Shown here: piece after piece, positions 28,240 to 45,300 of the stretch
Numbering within the stretch: position 1 is the first letter of the stretch
Layout: every line of letters starts with the position of its first letter
Assembly: GCA_905221605.1 (NCBI GenBank)
Contig: CAJNDS010002200.1
Span: 69,287 to 133,286 of the forward strand
Source of the DNA: Symbiodinium natans
Taxonomy: Eukaryota > Sar > Dinophyceae > Suessiales > Symbiodiniaceae
Length of the DNA: 64,000 bases
Direction of reading: 5' to 3'
Translations under genes and position numbers: made by a program
The notes under the pieces: generated by a model
Told to the model about the DNA's origin: nothing
The model's database searches: none
The model's input: the letters and a program-made list of their open reading frames with translations, nothing else

Positions 28240-31200
28240 CGCAGGTACGTGAGTTTACAAGCCCTGATATTGCGGATTCTTAATCTGCGTCCCAGTGTAG
28301 CCTGGAATCAACAAAGGGGTGCCCTAAATCCTAAGCTATCCTGGACCCCATTTCACTCGGAAGGGTAAGGTGCAAGCCCTAAACCCTAAACCCTAAACCC
28401 TAAACCGAGGTTGGGCGCATGCACTGCTGAGCCTTGTCTGCCGGCAAGCATGTCAAAGGAGGGTTAAAATCTCTAGGGTCTCTAGAGTTTAGGGGGGTCC
28501 AGAGAGAGGGTGTAGGTAGGGTTTAGGGTTTAGGGTTTAGGGTTTAGGGCTATTTAGGGTTTAGGGATATTTAGGGTTTAGGGAGGGGTTAGGGTTTAGG
28601 TAGGGTTCCTTAGGGACTCAGTCGAGCTTACAAGCACGGAAATACAAATGGGCTATTGGATGACAAACACATCGGGTCTTGCACCCAGAGCCCGAACCCA
28701 GAAACCGAAAACCCTAAATTCTAATCCCTAAACCTAAGCCCGCTGCGGGTTCAGGGTCTAGGGTTTTAGCCCTCAACCCTAAACCTAAACCCCTAACACC
28801 CCGGAAAACCATTATAAGCAAAAAAGCCTCAAGCCCTAAACGCCCTAAAACCCCTGAGCCTGAACCCTAAACCCTAAACCCTAAACCCTAAACCCTAAAC
28901 CCTAAACCCTAAACCCTAAACCCTAAACCCTAAACCCTAAACCCTAAACCCTAACCCCTCCGCGAAGTCGAGGCTGCCTCGTACATGGAGTAGCACGGCG
29001 CCATTTGGTTGTTTGGGAGCTTGACCTTGGAGGCCACTTAACCGAGTGTCCTTCAGCCATCAACTCGTTTTCAGACCTAAACCCTAAACCCTAAACCCTA
29101 AACCCTAAACCCTAAACCCTCAACCCTAAACCCCAAACCCTAAACCCTAAACCCTAAACCTAAACCCTGAACCCTGAACGCTGAACCCTGAACCCTGAAC
29201 CCCAAACCCCAAACCCTAAACCCTAAACCCTAAACCCTAAACCCTAAACCCTAAACCCAACCACAACTCTACTGTACTTATCCCCCGTGACTCTGAAGCA
29301 AACCCCCACACCACCGGGACTTGCCACAAGCCAGTTCTTTAGGTTGTGGTTTAGGGCTTAGGGCTTAGGGCTTACGTGCTTGGGGTTTAGGGTTTAGGGT
29401 TTAGGTTTAGGGATGAGGGTTTCGTGTTTACGGCCATTTTGGGGGCTTCGGGTTTTGGGGTTAATCAGGGGTTCAGGGTTTATGGGTCCAAGGGCCATAA
29501 CATAGTGAGATGTGTAAACCCTAACCTGCGAAACCCTGAATCCCAACCCCCCCCCCCCCCCCAATGCAAACCAGAAGGTTAAAGATCCCTAAACCCTAAA
29601 CCTTAAACCTTAAACCCTATAAACCCTAAACCCTACACGCTAAACCGCAAGCCCGAAACCCTAAACCCCAACCCGAAAGCGCAGAAAATGCAGCCGTGCC
29701 ACAGACTGTGAGAGGATCTTTGCCTCCACGACCTCATCAGGGTGCGGGGTTTATCTTCAGGGTTTAGGGATTAAGGGTTTCAGGGCTTAGGGGTTAGGGT
29801 GTTAGGGGTTTAGGGATTAGGGCGATTAGGGGTTTCGGGTGCTAAGGGTTTAGGGTGCTAGGGATTTATCTTCAGGTTCAGGGATGAAGGGTTTCAGGTT
29901 TTTAGGGGTTAGGGTGTTAGGGGTTAATGAAGGGTTTAGGGTTTAGGGATTCATTAAGGGTTCGTCTTCAGGTTTGGGGTTTAAGGGATTTAGGGTTTCA
30001 GGTTTTGGGGTGTTAGGGGTTTAGGGTTTAAGGAGGGGTTGAGGGCGTTAGGGCTTTAGGGTTTAGGGTTTTTAAAGTTTAGGGTTCAGGGGTTCGAGTT
30101 TAGCTTGCGGGGTAGGGCTTACTGGGTGTAAAAGGGGCGGCAACATCCTAACACCCCCCCTAAACCCTAAGCGGAAAGCTTTCAGTTCCTCGGCTTAGAG
30201 TTTGGGGGTTTACGTTTAGGGATCGTTTGGGTAAAGTTTTAGGGCAAGCCCAACCTTCAAGGAGCCCCTACATCACAGGGAACCCCCCCCTCCCTGCCCC
30301 CCCAAGCAGTTTAGGGTTCAGGGTTTCAGGGTTCAAGGCTTCATAAACCCTAAACCCTAAACCCTAAACCCTAAACCCTAAACCCTAAACCCTAAACCCT
30401 AAACCCTAAACCCTAAACCCTAAACCCTAAACCCTAAACCGTTGCGGAGTTCAGGGGCATGCCTCAGGGCAAAGAGTTTTCGCGTGAAGTCTAATCTCAG
30501 CTTCAGGTGTTGTTTGGGAGGCTTGGGTTAAACCCCTACACGCCCCAAAAACCCCTAAAGTCTAGCCCCAACTCCCTAAATAACCCCTGAACTCCAAAAC
30601 CCTGACGTCAACCCTAGAGGAACTGTGACGTAGCTTCTTCCCAGGAGGAGCGCCTCCCCAGACGTCTCCAGTGCCACGTTGGACTGGCAAGGGCGCTTGG
30701 GGTTTCGGGTTTAGGGTTTAGGGTTGAGAGTTTAGGATAAGAGGCGTAAGAAGCTCTAGCCCGACGCCGTAGAGTCTAATGAAGGGGTCGATTGAAGAAG
30801 AATACATATGCTGGGTAGCTTGCATTCTATTCATATAGGTGTTCCTGGGAAGAGTGTGGGACTTGCTTAGGTCCCGGTATTGAAGAGACATTTGGGGTTC
30901 AGGACAAGTGCCCAAAAACCAAAATCCCAAAACCCTAAACCCTAAGCCCTAAAGCCTACACCGACAAGTGCTCTGCACCTGAATTGCAACTCGGATGAGA
31001 TCTGGTCATCTGGGCTCCAGATTCCACTCTCCACCCCCAACCGAGGAGGTGCCATCTTGGCTGGGCGCTGTTTGTTTTTTTAGGGTTTCGGGTCAGGATG
31101 TTAGGCGTTTAGGGTTTACAGTTTGTGTTTCAGGGTTTTGTGTGTGTTTTTGTGGTCTTTGGGGCTTGGCCTTTTTGGGTTTTACATTTCTTGGGGGGTT

Positions 31201-31570
31201 TAAGTCAGATGGTTTTCGCGCATTGATTTGTTTCTAGATTCTAGGGCTTGGGGCAGCACAGGAAAGCCCACCAAAGCAACAAGCTTCTTTGGTGGGAGGC
31301 TACCCAAGAATGCAACTAGTATTCGCTTCCTTCTTGAACCCCCAACACCCCAAACCCTGCGGCCTGACCCAACGAGGCAGAAACCCCAGAGCCTAAACCC
31401 CAAACCCCAAACCCCAAACCCCAAACCCCAAACCCCAAACCCCAAACCCCAAACCCCAAACCCCAAACCCCAAACCCCAACCCCAAACCCCAAACCCTAA
31501 ACCCTCAAGCCGTGGACCTCACCGGGGAAGCCTCACACCAACTCAGACATCCTCGAAACACAGAAGCATA
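28240..31570 (-). CDS. Exon-like pieces, gene unassigned
   Basis: The best exon is 29025-28978 (VKLPNNQMAPCYSMYE), with an AG acceptor and GC donor. Other open pieces: 31565-31505, 31365-31240 (RILVAFLGSLPPKKLVALVG), 31060-30965 (SGIWSPDDQISSELQFRCRA), 30905-30730 (TYMNRMQATQHMYSSSIDPF), 30690-30630 (SNVALETSGE, GC donor), 30505-30440, 29755-29690 (DEVVEAKILSQSVARLHFL) and 28330-28240 (GYTGTQIKNPQYQG). All are on the minus strand. No family recognised. Confidence 0.35.
28866..30440. repeat. Several CCCTAAA arrays
   Basis: Arrays at 28866-28953, 29076-29260 (with CCCTGAA variants) and 30344-30440 (about 14 copies). TTTAGGG-type diverged tracts (GGTGTTAGGGGTTT) fill 29755-30080. Confidence 0.9.
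31396..31494. repeat. CCCCAAA variant array
   Basis: About 14 copies of CCCCAAA with almost no CCCTAAA mixed in. The same variant in the other orientation (TTTGGGG) forms 40107-40220, about 16 copies. Confidence 0.95.
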
Positions 31571-31575
31571 AACTT

Positions 31576-31721
31576 TACTTGGAGCTTCATGGTACTTATT
31601 AACCAACGATAACTGTACCTGTTTGTAACCCACTTATAGGCCCCTTAAGTGCCCTAAGATGGTTATAAGTACAGTTATAAGTACAGCTTTCATTGGTTGA
31701 TCAGTACCATGAACCTCCAAG
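31576..31721. mobile_element. Family A element
   Basis: TACTTGGAGCTTCATGGTAC and GTACCATGAACCTCCAAG ends, nearly complete palindrome. Confidence 0.85.
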
Positions 31722-31795
31722 CATGACCTAAACCCCAAAACCCTACCCTCAACCCTATACATCTACATATACGTGTACATATGTCTGATATGTGA

Positions 31796-31912
31796 TTGGT
31801 ATATGTTTACATGTATGTGTATATATATATATATGTGTATATATATATATATTTACTTAATATTAATTACTTATTTATCTATTTGCTTAATGTGTATATA
31901 TATATATATGTA
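31796..31912. repeat. TA/TG-rich microsatellite
   Basis: Runs of TATATATA and TGTATATATA alternate with TTACTTAATATTAATTAC. A related CACATACACA/TATATA tract lies at 33663-33706. Confidence 0.9.
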
Positions 31913-32204
31913 GGAAAACGTTTCCGGTACAAGCGTGGCGCCTGGCTACAGTCTCGGCGTACAAAGCGCCCAGTGGTCCATTCGACCGCCCGGCCTTTTT
32001 TTATATTTTTTTTGGGGGGGTGTGTGGTGGTTAGGGTTTAGGGTTTGTGGTGGTTAGGGTTTAGGGTTTAGGGTTTAGGGTTTAGGGTTTAGGGTTTAGA
32101 GTTTAGGGTTTAGGGTTTAGGGTTTAGGGTTTAGGGTTTAGGGTTTAGGGTTTAGGGTTTAGGGATTAGGGTTTAAAGGGTTTAGGGTTGCGGGTTTAGG
32201 GTTG

Positions 32205-37890
<5,686 letters not shown>

Positions 37891-39180
37891 GGCTTGATTA
37901 GGGTTTAGGGTTTAGGGTTTAGGGTTCAGGGTTCGGCCTAAACACTGAGCTTGAACTTCACAGCCCAGATCTTCCACAAACCATAGGCACCAACACAAAA
38001 ATCTACAATGTCCAGGCCCGTACAGTCTCTTGACCCCCCTTAATGAACCCTAAACCCCATGATTTTCCATAAACGCTGGACATGCTGGATGCCCTGCAGC
38101 CCAAAGCAACCGTTTTTTTCTGCCAGAACCCTATAACCCCCTCAACCCTACTCCCCCAAACCTCTAAACTCCCTGAACCCTATAACCCCCTCGTAGCAAC
38201 CCCCCCAATCCACTGAACTCCTAAACCCTAGACCACCTACTCCTTAAACCTGCAAGCCCCAAAACTCTTGAACCGTAAAACCACTCAACCTTAAGCCCCA
38301 AACCCCGAAAACTGCCAAACCCTAAACCCTAAACCCTAAACCCTAACGCCCTAAAGCCTAAACCCTCAACCCTTATAATCCCTAAACCCTAAACCCTGAT
38401 AATCCCTAAGCCCGAAAACCTGAGCCCTAAACCCCAAAAGTCCCTAAACCCTAAACCCCAAAAATCCCTAAACCCCAAAACCCGATGGGCCTGTCATGGT
38501 GGACTCGGCCTCTCTCCCTCGGGGCCTGGATCTGGGGAGAGGTTTAGGGTTTAGGGTTTAGGCTCTAGGGTTTAGGGGATAGAGGGCTTAGGTTTGAGGG
38601 TACAGCGTTTAGGGTTCAGGGCTTAGAATTGGGGGAGGCTTGGAGCTAAGGGAAACTCGGAAAGTTCTGATTTGGAAAAAGTGTAAGCTTCGGGTGTTGA
38701 GGATGTAGCTTAGATGGTTTGAGGCTTTGGGCTTTGGGATTTAGGGCCAAGCGGCATGGAGCCTAGGGTTGAGAGTTTAGGGTTTAGGGTATTTTAGAGA
38801 TCAAGTTTTAGCGTTTCAGGCCCGTTTCAGGCCGACACTGGCAGCAGGAGCGTTGCTGCAACTGACTGGTTTGTTGGAGTCGTCTGTAAATTCTGCGACG
38901 ATGCGGAACAATCAAGGCCTAAACCCTAAACCCCAAACCCTAAACCCTAAACCCTAAACCCTCTACCCTAAACCCTAAACCCCAAACCCTAAACCCTAAA
39001 CCCAAAAACCCTAAACCCTAAACCCTAGACCGAATCCCTTAAGTTCTACAACCCTGCCGAAGCCCTGAGTGCCCTGAGAGCACTAGGTGCCCTGCACCCC
39101 AAACCCTGAACCCTGATTCCTAAACCCCTGAAGCCCGTAACCCCTACTGGTTTAGGCGTTTGGGGTTTCGGGTCTAGGGC

Positions 39181-39316
39181 TACTTGGAGGTTCATGGTAC
39201 ATATCATCACTGTACTTGTAACTGTACTTGTAACCATACTAGGGCACTTCAAGGGCTTATAAGTGGGTTGTAAGTACAGTCATAATTGGTTAACAAGTGC
39301 CATGAAACTCCAAGTA
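39181..39316. mobile_element. Family A element
   Basis: TACTTGGAGGTTCATGGTAC and GCCATGAAACTCCAAGTA ends; flanked by GGGC/GGCC. Confidence 0.85.
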
Positions 39317-39819
39317 GGCCCCTTGACCCCTAAACACCTAACGCTAAATCCGTCTGACGAAAGGTGAGTTTATGATGTAGCCTAACTGGAAAAAACGGCT
39401 GGCCCGTTCAGTGGAACCCGAAACTCGTACATCATCTCATATACCCTAAACCTCATCTAGCCACTTAAGGTTGAAGTGGTTAGGCATCTAGGGCCTTTTT
39501 TTACTTCGTGTTTCGGGGCACAGCTGAATAACTGTTACATTTTGGGGGGTGCTTTCTTTGGATGCCAGAGGCCAAGTCCTCGTAGGCTCACAATCCTACA
39601 GCCCGGCGCCCTAAACCCTAAACCCTAAACCCTAAACCACAAACCCTAAACCCTAAACCCTAAACCCTAGACCCTAAACCGTAGCCCGAAACCCAAAAAC
39701 CCAAACCCCACACCAAGGGCAGAACGCTGCCAGGTCCTCTCGACCTGGAGGCTGACCCTAAACCCTAAACCCTAAACCCTAAACCCTAACCCCTAAACCC
39801 TAAACCCTAAACCCTAAGC

Positions 39820-40310
39820 ACTGCGCAGCTAAAAACCGGATGATTTCGGGCTCATGGCTGAGGGTTTCAATTAGGTTGGGGTTTAGTGTTAGGGTATGTT
39901 AGGGATTCAGGGTTTAAGGTTTAGGGCTTGGGGCTTTAGGGTTAAGGGTTAGGGTTTAGGGTTCAGAATATAGGCTTTAGGGTTTAGGGTCTAGGACTTC
40001 AAGTAGGTTTTGGGTTGGGAAGGGCTAGAGGGCTTGGGGTCTTAAGCACTGCGCACGAAAAGCTGCATGGCTACGGATGTTGGACTGAGGGTTTCAGGTT
40101 GATTGGGGTTTGGGGTTTGGGGTTTGGGGTTTGGGGTTTGGGGTTTGGGGTTTGGGGTTTGGGGTTTGGGGTTTGGGGTTTGGGGTTTGGGGTTTGGGGT
40201 TTGGGGTTTGGGGTTTGGGGTTTAGGGTTTAGGGTTTAGGGTTTCAAGTAGGCTTTGGGTTCGGGAGGGGCTCTGGGGTTTGAGGGTCTTCAGTGAGGGG
40301 TTGTAGGATT
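39820..40310. repeat. Diverged tandem duplication of about 0.23 kb
   Basis: Segments share AAGCACTGCGCA, a GCTGAGGGTTTC/GACTGAGGGTTTC segment, GATT-GGGGTTT, and then TTCAAGTAGG-TTTTGGGTT-GGGA. Copy 1 begins near 39818 and copy 2 near 40043; the part after the TTTGGGG array at 40240 repeats 39998. The second copy carries the large TTTGGGG array. Confidence 0.65.
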
Positions 40311-40329
40311 TAGCCCTAGTTGGGACTTC

Positions 40330-40815
40330 GGGCGGGTTGTGTCAGGCTGGATCTTGTCTGCTCCTTACGCAGCTCATTCAGCCCAAGCCTAAAACTCTGC
40401 AGCAAAGCGTAGTCCCCTAAACCCGAATTAGACCCTGTTTGCCACCAGCATGGCTCCTGCCTCGCTGACATCCACCCTGAAATCAACAAAGCTGAAGTGA
40501 CCTTTGAACTCAAACTGGGACCCAGGTGTAACTGTAGGGCTTCAATCTGAAGATTGGCTGATGGCCAAGACGATCACGTAGGAGCGGCGCCGGTTGCCGC
40601 AGCCGACAACTGCGAGCTTGTAGCCGGTCCACCGTTCACGAGAGACCTTGGCAGTGTAGGCGCCGACGCCATCTTCGCTGACGACGCAGATGCAGCCCTC
40701 GCTTCTCAAGCCAACCTTGCCCACGCCGCCGTTTCCACTCGCAAGCCAAGGAAAACTTTGGACGAGAGTGGCGTAGTCGCTGGAGCTGTCGACATAGGGC
40801 ACTTTTCTGGAATAC
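40330..40815 (-). CDS. Coding-like block, unknown product
   Basis: The minus strand from about 40805 to 40545 is open for 86 codons (GGVGKVGLRSEGCICVVSED, YKLAVVGCGNRRRSYVIVLA) and then meets TGA. The same frame resumes as SQFEFKGHFSFVDFRVDVSE at 40525-40430, and a further open piece follows (LGLNELRKEQTRSSLTQP, 40420-40335). The TGA and a second stop probably lie in short introns. No family recognised. The plus strand is also open here (40554-40829), but its alanine/aspartate-rich translation looks like a shadow. Confidence 0.45.
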
Positions 40816-41110
40816 CAGAACCACCATGACTGGGACTAGCATTCTCCTCGACACTGCACGTAACAGTGTCAGGGGTCCGCGTTCTGAGTGAAATTAAGGG
40901 ACAGGCGCAGGCTCAGCTCAGGGACCATTCTGAACTAGGTCAAACCCTACCTAGACCATCGATATCATGCATTACAATATACAAGGCAACTACAATATAG
41001 ACCTGACTTTAGGATGACATGCTATGATATGGAAAATGCTATAATCATCCTCCACAAACGAGACTGAGCAATAATTTGCTTTAGTTGATACGATCATGGG
41101 AACACCTCAG

Positions 41111-41224
41111 CTTGGAGGTTCATGGTACTTGTGAACCAATTATCACTGTACTTATAACTGTACTCATAACCATATTAGGGCACTCAAGAAGCTTACAAGT
41201 GGGATATAAGTACAGTCATAATTG
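41111..41224. mobile_element. Family A element, right terminus missing
   Basis: CTTGGAGGTTCATGGTACTT at the left; breaks after AGTCATAATTG into CCCTAAG repeats. Confidence 0.8.
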
Positions 41225-41279
41225 CCCTAAAGCCCTAAGCCCTAAGCCCTAAACCCTAAACCCCCAAACCCTAAACGGC

Positions 41280-42337
41280 AGTGGCCCAGGTCGCACCTTC
41301 ATTTCCGCTTTCGGCCGAGCTGTTCAAACGTGGTCGCGGCGAGTCCTCAGCCAGGGCGCATGGACCCCTAAACCCGAAGTTTAGGGTTTAGGGTTTAGGG
41401 CTTAGTGTTGAGCGTGTTCAGGGTTTGGGGTTTAGGGTTCAGGGTATTTAGGGTTTGGGGTATTTAGGGCTTAGGGTATTCAGGGTATTCAGGGTATTCA
41501 GGGTATTGGGGGGTATTCAGGGTATCCCTGAACCCCTAGACACCTAAACTCCTATTTTAAACCTCAACCCTCAAACTTCAACCCTCAGCTCTAACCCCCA
41601 AAGCCAAGACCCTGTCGGGTTTAGAGCATGGGGTTGTCATAGAGCTCGGATTTCAAGTTTACCGTGTTGGGGGACGCGGGTCTTCACGAACTTCCCCACG
41701 AAAGGCTGTGTCTCATGGCAGGGTGAATTTCAAGTTTACCGTGTTGGGGGACGCGGGTCTTCACGAACTTCCCCACGAAAGGCTGTATCTCATGGCAGGG
41801 TGTGCCGTATGGTGTTTAGGGTGTAGGGTTTAGGGTCGCAAACCCCGAGACCCTAAACCCTAAACCCTCGGGCATGTACCTGGCCTGTGTTGCTACAACC
41901 TACACTCTAAAACCCAAAGGCCCTGAAGCCCTCAACCTTGAACAGCACCCTGCACCCCAAGCCCCCTGAACCCCTAATGCTCATCATATGAACCAGAACC
42001 CTAAACCTTAGCCCCAAACTGTATACCCCAAACCCTAAACCTGGTCAGCTCGCAGGGAGAACTGTCCCTTTCCGAGTGAGGGTGACCTTGAACTCCACGG
42101 GAACTTAGAAAAACCTCCAAGGTTGCTGGGGTTTAGGCTCAAGGGCTCTTTCGGGCTTAGGGTTTAGAATTCTTCGGTTTTTGGGTTTTAGGGCAAGCGT
42201 GAGAGTGAAAGAAACGAACTACTAAAGGGTACGTGTGGGCTTCTGCAGGCATCGTTTCCAGTTCGGCACATTCCACGTTTGGCAATTTTGATCCAGGGAG
42301 AAATTGATTGGAGGGTTGCCCTCATCAGGGTTCCTTT

Positions 42338-42368
<31 letters not shown>

Positions 42369-45300
42369 AGGTCCTTGCCACATCTGAACCCTAAACCCTA
42401 AACCCTAAACCCTAACCCTAAACCTAAACCCTGAACCCTGAACCCTAAACCCTAAACCCTAAACCCTACACCCTAAACCCTAAACCCTAAACCCACCACC
42501 TCAAGGAAGAGATCCGAGCATGTTTGCTTCTGAGGGTCCCTTTGGCTCCGCGGGATACTGCTGTCGCGGCCTGACCGTGTAGGGTTTAGGGTTTATAGGG
42601 TTTATAGGGTTTATAGGGTTTATAGGATTTATAGGGTTTATAGGGTTTATAGGGTTTATGGGGTGTATAGGGTTTAGGGTTTTAGGGTTTAGGGTTTATA
42701 GGGTTCAGGGTTTAGGGTTTAGGGTTTAAGCTTCAGGGTTTAGGGTTTAGAAATCCCAAACCCTCTGCCCAAACGGAAGCCCTTCGCCTACGATGCCCAA
42801 CTTAGAACCTGAACCGTTCGGAATCCTTACCCCTACTTTGAAGTAGACCCTGGGAAAAAATGTATATACTTTTTGGGGTCTAGGGTTTAAGGTTTTGGGG
42901 GTAAGCAGAAGACAGAACCCAAACAAGTATCACAGTATAGTACTCCAAACCCCAGCCACTCGAACCCCTTGCAAAGCCAAAGCCCTGATTCCACACACTG
43001 ACTACATGCTTACAGCCTGGCAAAGCCTACTTTAAGCCCTTTTTCAAGCTTAAGTAACCCCTCACGCGCAATCCCTCACCCTAAACCTCTTGAAGCCATC
43101 AAAATATTCTTCGCCCCAAAACAGCTTTCTAAACCCCTTCAAGCCCTGTAAGCCACCCACTTCAACTGGCATTCCTCCATTGGCTGGCTTGCTCGTTCCG
43201 TGTAGCCGCTTGTCCGACAGGAGCCCGACTAAGAAGGGTCTGTGGCACACGATTCGGGACATGACCTTGCACGCTCGAACTTGCCAGTGTCTGCGCCATC
43301 AGGCGCCCCAAAACCAAGGCAATCCTGATGTTTCGCTCCATCCGTGGTAGGGTTTAGGGTTTAGGGTTTAGGGTTTAGGGTTTAGGGTTTAGGGTTTAGG
43401 GTTTAGGGTTTAGGGTTTAGGGTTTAGGGTTTAGGGTTTAGGGTTTAGGGTTTAGGGTTTAGGGTTTAGGTGTCTCCTTCAATTCTTTCGGAATCTTGTG
43501 GATCAGCTCACCATGATCTGCAGGTGCGTCACCTCCTGAGCCCCTAAACCCTAAACCCTAAACCCTAAACCCTAAACCCTAAACCCTAAACCCTAAACCC
43601 TAAACCCTAAACCCTAAACCCTAAACCCTCAAGACCTCTCCTCAAACCTCCTTCAACCCCCGTGCGGCCTCTGCGCACGCCCTTCAAAGACCTCTGCTTC
43701 TCAGCATTTTTGCAAAGCCATCCTAGATCCCTTCCTGTGCCAGCTAGGGTTTAGGGTTGAGGGTTTAGGGTTTAGGGTTGAGGGTTTAGGGTTTAGGGTT
43801 TAGGGTTTAGGGCTAGGGGGTTTAGGGTTTAGGGTGTAGGGTTTTCGGGTTAAGCCTTGCGTTCCCAGACTGCTGCTTCGCCGGCTCGCCTCAGACTCCT
43901 GGGCGCAAGAGGGAGCTTTAGAATAGGGTTTAGGGTTTAGGGTTTAGGGTTCAGGGTTCAGGGTTCAGGGTTCAGGGTCAGGGGTTTAGGGTTGAGGGTT
44001 TGGGGTTTAGGGATACTAGACCCAGGAGTAACCTAGGAATACAAGGGTACTTAGGGATTTGGGGTTTAGGGGTTTAGGGCTTACGGGGTTCAGCGGGTTA
44101 GGGTTTAGGGTTAGGGGTTTAGGGTGTTTGCGGTTTACGTAGGGTTTTGCGCTTGGGTTTAAGGCGCTTAGGGTTTTGGGTAACTATGGTGCTCGCAGGG
44201 ACGCTCAAGGTGACGAGGGCTAGGCAGGTAGCGTTCCTTGTATTGTCTAGGCTGCCCAGTAACCTAGGCTTAAAAAAGGGTGCCCTTTTTTGCTTAAAGG
44301 GGCTTATAAGGGAACCTGCACCCCCAAAAAAGGGAATAAGGGTACTACTGGGCATCCTAGTTGTAGTGACACAAATAAGGATACTGGGCCAGGATTTATT
44401 AAGGTCTACCTCCTAGGTCACAGGAGTGCCCAGAGAGCCCAATACCCTTAATTACATAATTTACCTTACATTCTATCGGGATCCTGTATATGATTTATGG
44501 CATATTCCTTATTTAAGGGGTTTCGGGTTTAGGGTTTCAGGGTTGGTATTGGGCTCTTTGAGTGATTGGTCAGTCCTCTCGCTGGGAAAGAAGAGCCAGG
44601 CTTGCAGGGCGAGGCTGTTTGCCATCAGTACTTGGGTTTTGGGGGACCCTTTTTAAAGCACCCTCAGGGAGAATAGGGGCCATATTAGGAGCATATCAAC
44701 CCTAAACCCTAACCCTAAACCCTAAGCCTAAACCCTAAACCCTGAGGGGACAACCTTAGGGGTACGAGTCTGAGTCCATATCCAGATGTGAAACCTGCAT
44801 GGCAGTCCTCGAGGCCGTGGGTTTAGGGTTTAGGGTTTAGGGTTTACAGAATGCCTTCAGCCGGTTTCGCGGTCCATTCATTGACGCAACGTACCGGGGC
44901 AAGGCTGAACCGGCAAGCCCATCAAAGAGAAACCTTCGGGCTCCTGACATCCCTGAACCCTAAACCCTAAACCCTAAACCCTAAAACCTAAACCCTAAAC
45001 CCTAAACCCTAAACCCTAGGGCCAAGGCTCCAGGGCCGCCACGTCTCCAGCAGCCAGGGGGGGGGGGGGGGGGGGGGAAAGGAACAACATCATCTCGTCC
45101 TTCAAGCTATGATCTCAGACTCGACCCTAAACCCCAATTAAACCCTAAACCATCAACCCTAAACCCTAAACCCTAAACCCTAAACCCTAAACCCTAAACC
45201 CTAAACCCGAAACCCGAAGCCCAACCCTTAAAAGCCCGCAAGACCCTAAACGCCTTCGCCCCAAACCCCTCGACTCTAAACCCCCGACCCCACCAAACCC

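Noticed and set aside
28240-28330. A tRNA-like stretch (TTCCAGGC... with clover-like pairing)
   Set aside because: No acceptor stem or T-arm consensus could be folded by hand; the piece is better read as an exon candidate.
31200-31500. Open frames with GFGVWGL or PKPQTPN repeats here and at 40015-40239
   Set aside because: They are translations of the TTTGGGG/CCCCAAA arrays and have no independent coding evidence.
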